Of a stretch of DNA of 64,000 nt, positions 53,618 through 61,116 are shown piece after piece. The stretch covers positions 18,368 through 82,367 of the forward strand of contig JAVJWR010000016.1 in assembly GCA_040221975.1 (NCBI GenBank), given 5' to 3'. The notes below the pieces were generated by a model. The model made no database searches. It was not told the origin of the DNA and saw nothing but the letters and a program-made list of their open reading frames with translations. Positions within the stretch are counted from its first letter, which is position 1; each line of letters starts with the position of its first letter. The translations under genes were made by a program, and so were the position numbers. Source of the DNA: Haliea sp040221975 (GTDB taxonomy: Bacteria; Pseudomonadota; Gammaproteobacteria; Pseudomonadales; Halieaceae).

Positions 53618-53891
53618 TGACCTTGTCGGTGAACAGGTAATCCTGCATTTCCTTGTCGAGTACCGGATCGCGGCGCCGAATCCACTCCAGCACCATGGCC
53701 GCGTGTTCCTTTTCCTCGTCGCGATTGTGTCGGAGGATGGCTTTCAGCTCCGGATCCTTACAGGCGTCCATGCGCTGGTTGTACCAGTCCACGGCCTCCA
53801 GCTCTTCCATCAGGGAAACGATGGCGCGATGCATGTCGCGGGTTTCGTCGCTGAGCTCGGCAATGGGCTCGTGGTAACCTTCATTGGACAT
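53604..53891 (-). CDS. Encapsulated-ferritin (EncFtn)-like ferroxidase without an encapsulin neighbour
   Basis: 95 residues from ATG 53891 (AGGAAA 8 bp upstream). The sequence AIVSLMEELEAVDWYNQR followed by HNRDEEKEHAAMVLEWIRRR closely matches EncFtn of Rhodospirillum rubrum. With that protein offset by two, the di-iron and entry-site residues are all present: Glu29, Glu30, Glu32, Trp36, Tyr37, Glu60 and His63. EncFtn forms an annular decamer whose ferroxidase centre lies between two subunits. These proteins normally end in a peptide that targets an encapsulin shell; here the chain stops at TDKVIAHE with no such tail, and no encapsulin gene is in the window. Iron oxidation outside a shell is inferred. 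Confidence 0.82.
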   Translation of the reverse strand: MSNEGYHEPIAELSDETRDMHRAIVSLMEELEAVDWYNQRMDACKDPELKAILRHNRDEEKEHAAMVLEWIRRRDPVLDKEMQDYLFTDKVIAHE

Positions 53892-54006
53892 AGATGTTTT
53901 CCTGTACAACGTCAGTGAACGCGGAACCCCTGGACCGGCGGTCCGCTACGCTTCATAGTGTAGCGGCTTCGTGACTATTGACCAATCCAGTCTCACGAGG
54001 CAGGGA

Positions 54007-55200
54007 TCACAGGCTCAGGGCAACACCCGCAACAGCAAAACCCGCCACCAATGCAAGAATCGGCGGACGCCAGCGAAACAGCAATACCCAGCCCAGCAGC
54101 GCGAGTACAGCATCAAGCCAGCCGTTGATTGCCGCCAACGCCACCGGGTTGACCCAGGCTGCAAGCAACAGGCCCACCACTGCGGCATTCACGCCGGCCA
54201 CCAGCCCCATGATCCGCGGCCGCGCCGCCAATACCTCCCAGACCGATTGCAGGGCCAGCACCAGCAGGAAGCCGGGCAGGAAAATTCCTGCAGTCGCCAG
54301 CAGGGCGCCGCTCACCGGTGCCGCTGGCAGCAGATCGGCGCCGAGAAATGCCGCCAGCGAAAACATTGGCCCGGGCACCGCCTGGGCGGCGGCATAGCCG
54401 AGCAGAAAACGGTCTTCACTGACCGCCTCACCCAAGTGCTGCTGCAGCAGGGGCAGGACCACATGGCCACCACCAAATACCATGCTGCCACTGCTGTAGA
54501 ACTGACTGAACAGGCCCCAGACCGGTTCACCAAGGGCAAACAGTGGCAGACCGAAAAACAGCAGGCCAAACAGGCCCAGCGGCAGCCAGCGCACCCCGGC
54601 CCTGGTGGATACCTGCGACGCGGCGCCGGCGCCCTGCCGGGGCAGCAATACCCACCCCGCCACTGCGGCCAGCGACAGGGCCGCATACTGGGCCCAGGGT
54701 GACAACACCAGCAGCAACAGCGCCGCGGTCAACCCGGCGATGACCGTGGTGGTAGCGTCACGACAGAACGCCAGCGCCATGGTGCGAACCGCCTCGGCCA
54801 CCACCACCACGGCGAGCAACTTGAGCCCGCGGACCAGACCATCCAGCACACCGCTATCAGCAGCGTACGCCGACCATACTGCAACGCCCAGCATCAGCAG
54901 GAAGGACGGCAGGGTAAATCCGACGAAGGCCGCCATGGCTCCGGGTACTCCAGCGCGGCGGTAGCCGATGGCGAAGCCGACCTGACTGGAACTCGGCCCC
55001 GGCAGGAACTGGCTCAGGGCCACCAGGCGCGCATAAGCCGCCTCGTCCAGCCAGTGCAGACGCTGTACAAAGGTCTGCTGGAAATAACCGATATGGGCCG
55101 CGGGGCCCCCAAAGCTGACGCAGCCCAACAGCAGAAAGCGCCAGAAGACCTCCAGAAAACCTGGACAGATCCGGGTTGAATCAGGGCCGGAGAAATACAT
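54007..55200 (-). CDS. chrA: Chromate transporter ChrA
   Basis: 397 residues, the long ChrA form with two homologous halves and ~10-12 membrane segments. Signatures are FGGPAAHIGYFQQTFV and LSQFLPGPSSSQVGFAIGY in the N-half, and FGGGHVVLPLLQQHL and GYAAAQAVPGPMFSLAAFLGA in the C-half. It should export chromate (or act as a sulfate/chromate antiporter) at the inner membrane. ATG 55200 is chosen because homology begins with GFLEVFWRFLLLGCVSFGG; it overlaps the end of the methyltransferase gene by 20 bp. No chrB or chrF regulator gene is adjacent. Confidence 0.9.
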   Translation of the reverse strand: MYFSGPDSTRICPGFLEVFWRFLLLGCVSFGGPAAHIGYFQQTFVQRLHWLDEAAYARLVALSQFLPGPSSSQVGFAIGYRRAGVPGAMAAFVGFTLPSFLLMLGVAVWSAYAADSGVLDGLVRGLKLLAVVVVAEAVRTMALAFCRDATTTVIAGLTAALLLLVLSPWAQYAALSLAAVAGWVLLPRQGAGAASQVSTRAGVRWLPLGLFGLLFFGLPLFALGEPVWGLFSQFYSSGSMVFGGGHVVLPLLQQHLGEAVSEDRFLLGYAAAQAVPGPMFSLAAFLGADLLPAAPVSGALLATAGIFLPGFLLVLALQSVWEVLAARPRIMGLVAGVNAAVVGLLLAAWVNPVALAAINGWLDAVLALLGWVLLFRWRPPILALVAGFAVAGVALSL

Positions 55201-55897
55201 AGAGCCCGAAACCCATGGTGTCTCGCCCCCAGCGCAGGTAACCATCACGCCACTCGCGGCTCGCCTGCAGGCGCTGCCGCACCTCGGGGTCCTCCGGATT
55301 GGCCAGGGCAGCCAGTTCGAAAGGCTGGCGATGGCCCCACTCGAAATCGTCCCACTCATCGTCGCTGCTGACCATGGCGTACAGGGGCACCAGTCCCGCC
55401 TGCTCGGCCACCGCGATATTACCGGCATGATCATGGTAAATACCCACCGGCTCCCCCAGCAGGGCCCGGTACGCGGGGTCCGGCGGCTGCCGCCAGTACC
55501 CCTCGCCCAGCAACAGGCGCCCTCCCGGCCGCACCAGCCGGGCAAGTCCCGTCAGGGCATTGGGCCAGGCGGCCTGGCCGCGCCCGAAGGCATGAGTGGA
55601 ACCGAGGCATACGGCGGCATCAAAGCTACCCGGAGCGACATCGGCGTCAGCCATGGGTGTGGCCAGAAACCGGCAACTGCCATTGGGCAAAGTGGCACGG
55701 GCGCGGTCCTGTGCCTCCGCAATACTGGCTGCATTGCTATCCACCCCGGTGCCTGTCGCCCCGGTACGCGCCAGCAAGCGCAGCAGAAACTCGCCATTGC
55801 CACAGCCGGCGTCGAGCACCGCCTGGCCCCTGGCCAGGGCAAGCTGGTCGATCAGCTGGTCCGCTTTCCAGGTGCTGACCGGGCAGTTAAAAGCCAT
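55181..55897 (-). CDS. Class I SAM-dependent methyltransferase
   Basis: 238 residues from ATG 55897 with GGAGG 7 bp upstream. Motif I is VLDAGCGNGEFLLRLL near 28-43, an acidic GVDSNAAS follows, and SFDAAVCLGSTHAFG and VRPGGRLLLGEGYW complete the fold. The C-terminal half (SSDDEWDDFEWGHRQPFEL) matches uncharacterised small-molecule methyltransferases. Substrate unknown. It lies 19 bp after the thioesterase gene, and its 3' end overlaps chrA. Confidence 0.82.
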   Translation of the reverse strand: MAFNCPVSTWKADQLIDQLALARGQAVLDAGCGNGEFLLRLLARTGATGTGVDSNAASIAEAQDRARATLPNGSCRFLATPMADADVAPGSFDAAVCLGSTHAFGRGQAAWPNALTGLARLVRPGGRLLLGEGYWRQPPDPAYRALLGEPVGIYHDHAGNIAVAEQAGLVPLYAMVSSDDEWDDFEWGHRQPFELAALANPEDPEVRQRLQASREWRDGYLRWGRDTMGFGLYVFLRP

Positions 55898-55916
55898 GGT
55901 CAATCCTCCCGCGGCA

Positions 55917-56288
55917 TCAGCGCCGGATAATCGCGTAGTTGCCGTTGGCCTGGGCCACCAGCTTGTTGTCGCACAACAGCCGTGCATCCAGGTTGGCCAC
56001 CGAACGCCCGCGATTGAGTAACGTGGTCTCGCACACCACGGTACCCGCCAGCACCGGCCGGAAGTAGTTCATCTTGATTTCAATGGTGGCACAGGTCTGG
56101 CCGTCCTCCAGCGTCGGGTACAGGGCTGCGCCCATGCCGGTATCCGCCAGCGCGTATAACACGGCGCCGTGAACCACCGCATGCGGGTTATGGTGCAGGT
56201 CAGCCTCCACCTCAATCTGGCATTTACTGTAGCCATGCTCCTGACGGAGCATCTGCAATTTCATGTGATCGGCGAAGGGATGGTGCAC
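55917..56288 (-). CDS. PaaI-type hotdog thioesterase
   Basis: 123 residues from a GTG at 56288, decided by AGGAG six bases upstream; the in-frame ATG at 56330 lacks a ribosome-binding site. The hotdog helix HNPHAVVHGAVLYALADTGMGAAL contains the His and Asp/Gly pattern of PaaI/YbgC-type acyl-CoA thioesterases, followed by the strand segment TCATIEIKMNYFRPVLAGTV. It should hydrolyse acyl-CoA (often phenylacetyl- or hydroxybenzoyl-type) in the cytosol. It precedes the methyltransferase gene by 19 bp. Confidence 0.83.
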   Translation of the reverse strand: MHHPFADHMKLQMLRQEHGYSKCQIEVEADLHHNPHAVVHGAVLYALADTGMGAALYPTLEDGQTCATIEIKMNYFRPVLAGTVVCETTLLNRGRSVANLDARLLCDNKLVAQANGNYAIIRR

Positions 56289-56482
56289 GGGAGACTCCTG
56301 TCGCAATACTGTAATGCCATGCCAGGGCAAGGCAGAACCATAATAATGGGGTATGAGTTCATGCGGTACCTGAAATCAGCCTCGCCACCTTCGCGACATT
56401 CTTCTGCCTGACGCAGGGTCTGCAGAACGGGCTGGTCTGGCTGATGCTGCGAGCGGACGACTGATGCGGGTACCGGCAGGAT

Positions 56483-57562
56483 TCAGGCGCCGGCAAACAG
56501 GTCGCCCTGGGCCCGCGGCGGCCGGAACCGGCTGCAGTCGAGTTCATCGTAGCGCCGTGAGTTCAAGCCCAGGCGCTTGCTGGCCTGTTGAAAGCGCCTG
56601 GCCAGCAGTTGTGCAAACACACCCTCGCCGCGCATGCGGTGGCCGAAGCGGGCATCGTAATCTGCACCGCCGCGGCACTGGCGGACAAGACTCATCACCT
56701 TGACCGCCCGCTGCGGATAGTGCGCCTGCAGCCAGTCCTCGAACAGTGGTGCCACCTCCAGCGGCAGGCGCAGCAGCATCCAGTTGGCCATGACCGCGCC
56801 CGCATCCCGGGATGCCTCCAGAATCGCTTCCAGTTCCCGGTCGTTGAGACCCGGGATCATCGGCGATGCCAGCACCCCCACCGGAATCCCGGCCGCGCTC
56901 AATTCGCGAATGACCCGCAGCCGCGCGACGGGTGAGGCGGTGCGCGGCTCCAGGCTGCGCTTGAGCTCGTCATCCAGTGTGGTCACGCTGATGAAAACGT
57001 GCAGCAGCCGCTCGCGGGCCATGTCCGCCAGCAGCGCCGTGTCCCTGAGGATCAGCGCGCTCTTGGTAACGATTGTCACTGGATGGCGGCTGTCACGAAG
57101 CAATTCCAGCAACGCGCGGGTGCTGTCGCGTTGCGCCTCCAGCGGCTGATAACAGTCAGTATTCCCGGACAGATTGATCGGGCGGCACTGGTAGGCAGGC
57201 TTGCACAGTTCTGCCCGGAGCTGTTCCACCAGGCCAGTGCGGGCAATGAGACGGGTCTCGAAATCCAGGCCCGGGGACAGATCCCAAAAGGCGTGACTGG
57301 GCCGCGCATAACAATACACACAGCCGTGCTCGCAGCCGCGATAGGGGTTGATGGAGCGGTCGAAGCCCAGATCCGGGGACCTGTTCCAGCTGAGTGCACT
57401 TTTCGCAGACTCATCCCGGACTTCCGTGGCAATCCGCTCCGGGACCTCCTCCCGCCACCAGCCATCATCCACGGTTTCGCTGACCACGGCAGCGAAGCGA
57501 TTGTGGGGGTCAAAGGTGGCGCCGCGCCCGCGGCGGGTTTGGGAGGGCTGGCGAATGGCCAC
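56483..57562 (-). CDS. SOS-controlled radical SAM protein (PA0069/SplB-like family)
   Basis: 359 residues from a GTG at 57562, supported by GAGG 7 bp upstream; an upstream in-frame start at 57619 lies beyond the LexA box. The radical-SAM cluster motif is Cys77-x3-Cys81-x2-Cys84 (RGCEHGCVYCYARPSH), preceded by the NPYRG element typical of the PA0069 family, distant relatives of spore photoproduct lyase. LSGNTDCYQPLE and TIVTKSALILRD complete the barrel. P. aeruginosa PA0069 is, to my knowledge, a LexA-regulon gene, which agrees with the LexA box 16 bp upstream here. A DNA-repair role is inferred. Confidence 0.85.
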   Translation of the reverse strand: MAIRQPSQTRRGRGATFDPHNRFAAVVSETVDDGWWREEVPERIATEVRDESAKSALSWNRSPDLGFDRSINPYRGCEHGCVYCYARPSHAFWDLSPGLDFETRLIARTGLVEQLRAELCKPAYQCRPINLSGNTDCYQPLEAQRDSTRALLELLRDSRHPVTIVTKSALILRDTALLADMARERLLHVFISVTTLDDELKRSLEPRTASPVARLRVIRELSAAGIPVGVLASPMIPGLNDRELEAILEASRDAGAVMANWMLLRLPLEVAPLFEDWLQAHYPQRAVKVMSLVRQCRGGADYDARFGHRMRGEGVFAQLLARRFQQASKRLGLNSRRYDELDCSRFRPPRAQGDLFAGA

Positions 57563-57577
57563 AACGGCACCTCTATA

Positions 57578-57619
57578 CTGTACATATGCACAGTATAGAG
57601 GCGCGCTCGCGAATTGCAA
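57578..57619 (-). promoter_or_regulatory. LexA box and promoter of the radical SAM gene
   Basis: CTGT-ACATATGC-ACAG at 57578-57593 is the core of a longer palindrome with 11-bp perfect arms (CTCTATACTGT at 57571-57581 and its complement at 57590-57600). On the minus strand -35 TTGCAA (57619-57614), an 18-bp spacer and -10 TACTGT (57595-57590) overlap it, the same geometry as at imuA. Confidence 0.85.
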
Positions 57620-57997
57620 TCAGCGGCTGTCGGGAGGCGCACTGTCGGGCGCATCCCTCGCCATCTGCTCCCAGGGCCAGCGGCCCTCGATTTCCAGGTG
57701 CAGGGTCATGCTGAGGAACGTCCGAATCAGGATAATCAGGCCCAGCACCGCCACGTTCTCCATGGTTGCGGCGACAATAATAGTTTGCATGATGTCCCCG
57801 GCAATGAGGAATTCCAGGCCAAGGATGATGGAGCGGCCCAGTTGCCGGCGGAAGGTATGATAGGCAATCCCCTCCGGCACCCGGTTGAAGTGGCGTATAA
57901 ACACCACCGAGGAATAGCTTGCCCCGACCAGCATCACCAGTACGCCGACACCTTCGATACCGTAGGCGAACAGCGAAATCATTTCGGTAAATTCCAT
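57620..57997 (-). CDS. DUF1622 family membrane protein
   Basis: 125 residues with three hydrophobic segments (GIEGVGVLVMLVGASYSSVVFI, LGLEFLIAGDIMQTIIVA and VAVLGLIILIRTFLSMTLHLE), the DUF1622 pattern. The function of this inner-membrane family is unknown. It ends at 57620, immediately before the LexA-controlled promoter. Its own promoter is not evident. Confidence 0.85.
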   Translation of the reverse strand: MEFTEMISLFAYGIEGVGVLVMLVGASYSSVVFIRHFNRVPEGIAYHTFRRQLGRSIILGLEFLIAGDIMQTIIVAATMENVAVLGLIILIRTFLSMTLHLEIEGRWPWEQMARDAPDSAPPDSR

Positions 57998-58020
57998 ACT
58001 GAGTCCATCCGCAAATAGTG

Positions 58021-58039
58021 GGCCGGCAGCAGCCCGGCC
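58021..58039. other. GC-rich hairpin after the DUF1232 gene
   Basis: GGCCGG (58021-58026), a seven-base loop and CCGGCC (58034-58039) form a 6-bp stem just past the stop of the DUF1232 gene on the minus strand. There is no U-run; a role in 3'-end formation is possible only. Confidence 0.3.
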
Positions 58040-58048
58040 GTACCAATG

Positions 58049-58507
58049 TCAGTCGACGTTATCGCCAGCGGGCTCCACCGGGGCAGCCCGCTCCTGTTCG
58101 CCACGCTCCCAGGCCAGAAACCGCTCCAGATCCTGGTTCAGGATACGCAGGGTCCAGGCGAGAATCGCCGCGTCATCCAGCAATCCCAGGCCGAGCATAA
58201 AGTCCGGCACCAGATCCACAGGCATTACAAAATACACCACCGCGGCCACCAGGATCAGCAGTGAACGCCAGGAAATATCGCGATAGGAGCCCCTGGCGTA
58301 GGCGCGCACCAGGCGCAGCGCGTCCTTCAGGGGTTTGATAATGGCAGCCAGCGGTCCGCTGCGGGCCTCGGCCTTGTGAGCCGCAGCGGTGGCCAGTGAT
58401 TGCAATTGCTCGGGCTCGTCGATATATGCCTGCGCACGACTGGTCGCCCGGGCATAGGCTTTGCTGGCCCGGACCCTGGCGGAACGCCGGGGCCCCTGCT
58501 CAGGCAC
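58049..58507 (-). CDS. YkvA/DUF1232 family membrane protein
   Basis: 152 residues from a GTG at 58507 that overlaps the stop of the GST-like gene by 8 bp. An N-terminal basic/helical region (SKAYARATSRAQAYIDEPEQ) precedes the DUF1232 core ISWRSLLILVAAVVYFVMPVDLVPDF followed by GLGLLDDAAILAWTL. Family members are small, membrane-associated and of unknown function; VYFVMPVDLVPD is diagnostic. The start is inferred from gene overlap and could be further downstream. Confidence 0.78.
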   Translation of the reverse strand: MPEQGPRRSARVRASKAYARATSRAQAYIDEPEQLQSLATAAAHKAEARSGPLAAIIKPLKDALRLVRAYARGSYRDISWRSLLILVAAVVYFVMPVDLVPDFMLGLGLLDDAAILAWTLRILNQDLERFLAWERGEQERAAPVEPAGDNVD

Positions 58508-59429
58508 TGTCCCGTCCAACCGGGCGCAGGGAATAACCCTCTTTGGGGAAATGCACATGCACCGTCCCCAGCCCGCTTGCACCTCGCGCCAGGATCCAGC
58601 TGTGCTGCGTACCACCGGCCAACGTTCCCCTGGTTGCCACCTGGCCGTAGTCCGACGGGGCGATGGTCACCTGTTCGCCAACCAGCGGGTCCTCCTGAGC
58701 CGCCGGTGCAATCGACCGCGGCTCGGCGCCCGCAGCGATGTCCAGCGCCTGCTGCGGGGCAATCTCGCTGCGCCCCCCTTCGCCAAAAGCGGCGATGCGG
58801 TCCATCCAGGCCAGGGTCCCGGGAAAACCATCGACCAGCGGCGACTCACCCAGGTCGCGGATAAACCAGAGCCCGTGGTACGTGGAAAAATCCGCGTGGG
58901 TGGGAGCAGCGCCGAACAGGAAATCCTCCTGCAGCTGTGCCTCCACCTGCGCCAGGTGGTCCAGCACCAATGGCCGCGCCTCCCTGAAGCCGGCAATCTT
59001 CACAGCCGCCTTGCGGCTCATGCCGATGCGGTCCAGCACGAAGCGCCCCATGTCCAGCAGGGACATGGACTCCCGCGCCTTGCGCCGCATGGCGGGGGTG
59101 CCAGCGGCGAGCACGCAGGGGAAAAACAGGTCCAGATCCGCCCGGCCCGCCCACGCCCGGGCCCCGGCGTCGAGGTTCTCCAGCGCCAGCTGCGGCTTGT
59201 TGGCCAGGGTGGCAATTTCGGCTGCAATCGTGCGGCTGTCGCAGAAGATGTCGGCGCCAATCTGGGCCACGGGGATCTTGCGGTAGCCGCCGGCAAGCTG
59301 CGCCAGCACCGGGCGCGGCGGCATCTCGCGGGTAATCGCGGACTGCCAGTCGAGCCCCGCATAGCCCAGCATGCTGCGGATCTTGCGGCCAAAGGGCGAC
59401 ATGGCGTAATGGTGCAGGATCAGGTCCAT
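58500..59429 (-). CDS. Glutathione S-transferase-like protein
   Basis: 309 residues from ATG 59429. The thioredoxin-like N-domain reads LILHHYAMSPFGRKIRSMLGYAGLDWQ with a Ser-Pro-Phe at the usual active-site position, and KIPVAQIGADIFCDSRTIAAEIA carries the cis-proline and Asp-Ser glutathione-binding motif. A helical C-domain follows, with THADFSTYHGLWFIRDL. About 80 extra C-terminal residues (GTLAGGTQHSWILAR) go beyond a normal ~220-residue GST and form an added domain I do not recognise. It likely conjugates or reduces with glutathione in the cytosol; the substrate is unknown. Confidence 0.83.
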   Translation of the reverse strand: MDLILHHYAMSPFGRKIRSMLGYAGLDWQSAITREMPPRPVLAQLAGGYRKIPVAQIGADIFCDSRTIAAEIATLANKPQLALENLDAGARAWAGRADLDLFFPCVLAAGTPAMRRKARESMSLLDMGRFVLDRIGMSRKAAVKIAGFREARPLVLDHLAQVEAQLQEDFLFGAAPTHADFSTYHGLWFIRDLGESPLVDGFPGTLAWMDRIAAFGEGGRSEIAPQQALDIAAGAEPRSIAPAAQEDPLVGEQVTIAPSDYGQVATRGTLAGGTQHSWILARGASGLGTVHVHFPKEGYSLRPVGRDSA

Positions 59430-59453
59430 CAATGCGTACTCTGTCAGTGCCTG

Positions 59454-59960
59454 TCAGTAGGGTACACGATCCGGCTTGCCCAGGTACTGCTGCAGGACTG
59501 CGAATGCCTCCTCCCCCAGCACCTGGGTCTGCCCGACATCGCGCTCCTCCCGGGGCAGTGCCAGCTGCTGGAAAAATCGCCTGTCATCAAAGCCACAGCT
59601 CTCTGCGGCGCGAATGGAAAAACCGTAAAACACATGCGCGATGCGCGCCCAGTAGATGGCGCCCAGGCACATCGGGCAGGGCTCGCCGCTGGTATAAATG
59701 TGGCAGCCCTGCAAATCGAAATTGCCCGCACGCTCGCAGGCATCGCGGATTGCCATGATTTCACCGTGGGCGGTGGGATCATTGCGGGCGATGACCCGGT
59801 TCCAGCCCTCGCCGACAATGACGCCATCGCGGACGATGACAGCGCCAAAAGGCCCGCCTTCACCGGCGTCAGCGGCCCGACGGCCAAGTTCGATGGCGCG
59901 ACGCATGCAACGCTCCGCCAGCGCGGGGTCGGACGCGCCCGGATTGGCCGGGGACGCCAT
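59454..59960 (-). CDS. Nucleoside/guanine deaminase (CDA fold)
   Basis: 168 residues with the cytidine-deaminase-like zinc site: His65 and Glu67 in PTAHGEIMAIR, and Cys95/Cys98 in EPCPMCLGAIYWARI. The GRRAADAGEGGPFGAVIVRDG start and the FYGFSIRAAESCGFDD segment with a C-terminal FLGKPDRVPY-like tail resemble B. subtilis-type guanine deaminase more than TadA. The reaction would be guanine to xanthine plus ammonia. It may complement the purine permease and phosphoribosyltransferase elsewhere in the window. It ends 24 bp before the GST-like gene. Confidence 0.82.
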   Translation of the reverse strand: MASPANPGASDPALAERCMRRAIELGRRAADAGEGGPFGAVIVRDGVIVGEGWNRVIARNDPTAHGEIMAIRDACERAGNFDLQGCHIYTSGEPCPMCLGAIYWARIAHVFYGFSIRAAESCGFDDRRFFQQLALPREERDVGQTQVLGEEAFAVLQQYLGKPDRVPY

Positions 59961-60027
59961 CAGCTGTCACCATTGCCGGGCCGGGGCGGGCCGCAGATAC
60001 GACGGTCAACCACGACGGCTCCCGGGC

Positions 60028-61050
60028 TCATGCCGCCTCTTCCAGCGCTCGCAGGTACTTGCCTTCGCGGGCGAGGCCATTGAGTTCGCAGCGCCGGAAA
60101 AGCATGCGCTGGGCGGCAGCCAGATTATCCTCCTGCCCCCGCCATGCCGCCAGGACCGGAGCCTGCAATGCCCGGCCGTAAGAGAAGCTCACCTGCCAGG
60201 GTTGCGACCCCATCGCGTTCATGGCATTGAGGTGCTCGGTGGCGTCCGCCGCGCTCTGCCCGCCGGACAGAAACACCAGCCCGGGAACGGCAGCTGGCAC
60301 ATGGCGCCGCATGCAGCGCAGGGTCGCCTCTGCCACCTCCTGCACCGGGGCCTGCCGCTCGCATTGCAGGCCGGCGATCACCATGTTCGGCTTCAGCAGC
60401 ATGCCTTCGAGGAAAACGCCGTGGGCATCAAGCTCGGTGAAAACCGCCGCCAGAACCCTGGAGGTCACCTGTTCGCAGCGCTGGATGGTATGGGCGCCGT
60501 CCATCAGCACTTCCGGTTCCACGATGGGAACGACATCCAGTTCCTGGCACAGCGCCGCATAGCGCGCCAGTGCATGCGCATTGGCGCGAATACCGCACGC
60601 GCCCGGCACCTCTGCCTCATCAATATCGATCACCGCGCGCCACTTGGCGAACTTCGCACCCAGTTGACGGTACTCGAGCAGGCGGTCACGCAGCCCATCC
60701 AGCCCTTCGGTGACCCGTTCTCCCGGGTGCAGTGCCAGTGCAGCGGGCCCCCTGTCCACCTTGATTCCGGGCAGGATGCCACGGCTCTGGAGCAACTCGG
60801 CAAAGGGTAGGCCGTCGCCGGTAGCCTGGCGCAAGGTTTCGTCAAACAGAATAACGCCACCGATGTACTGTTCAATGTTTTCGGTGGTAAACAGGATTTC
60901 GCGATAGCGGCGGCGGTTCTCCCCGGTTGCTTCCACCTCGACAGCATCGAAACGTTTCCTGATGGTAGGGCCGCTCTCATCCGCCGCCAGGACACCTTTT
61001 TGCCTGGCGACGATGGCGTTCGCTACCGCAGCGAGCTGTTGCCTGTTCAT
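60028..61050 (-). CDS. Class I fructose-bisphosphate aldolase
   Basis: 340 residues. VARQKGVLAADESGPTIRKRF near the N-terminus, PGIKVDRG, AKWRAVIDI, and the Schiff-base lysine region LEGMLLKPNMVIAG followed by PGLVFLSGGQSAADATEHLNAM are those of the animal/plant-like class I enzyme (~340-360 residues), not the DhnA type. It cleaves fructose-1,6-bisphosphate to DHAP and GAP without metal. A near-perfect AAGGAGG lies upstream of the ATG, suggesting strong translation. Gammaproteobacteria more often rely on the class II enzyme, so horizontal origin is possible. Confidence 0.93.
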   Translation of the reverse strand: MNRQQLAAVANAIVARQKGVLAADESGPTIRKRFDAVEVEATGENRRRYREILFTTENIEQYIGGVILFDETLRQATGDGLPFAELLQSRGILPGIKVDRGPAALALHPGERVTEGLDGLRDRLLEYRQLGAKFAKWRAVIDIDEAEVPGACGIRANAHALARYAALCQELDVVPIVEPEVLMDGAHTIQRCEQVTSRVLAAVFTELDAHGVFLEGMLLKPNMVIAGLQCERQAPVQEVAEATLRCMRRHVPAAVPGLVFLSGGQSAADATEHLNAMNAMGSQPWQVSFSYGRALQAPVLAAWRGQEDNLAAAQRMLFRRCELNGLAREGKYLRALEEAA

Positions 61051-61116
61051 CTTTGACCTCCTTCCGGTACCGGCACGGACAGCTACAGGTTATGCAAAGG
61101 TGATGGTGACTGTCCA

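Noticed and set aside
53971..54702. 243-residue plus-strand open frame over chrA
   Set aside because: Gln/Gly/Arg-rich antisense shadow of a clear membrane transporter.
56361..56463. Short hydrophobic frame (EISLATFATFFCLTQGLQNG and on) between the thioesterase and radical SAM genes
   Set aside because: It has no usable start codon or ribosome-binding site. It could be a remnant of a membrane protein gene, but the evidence is too thin to annotate.
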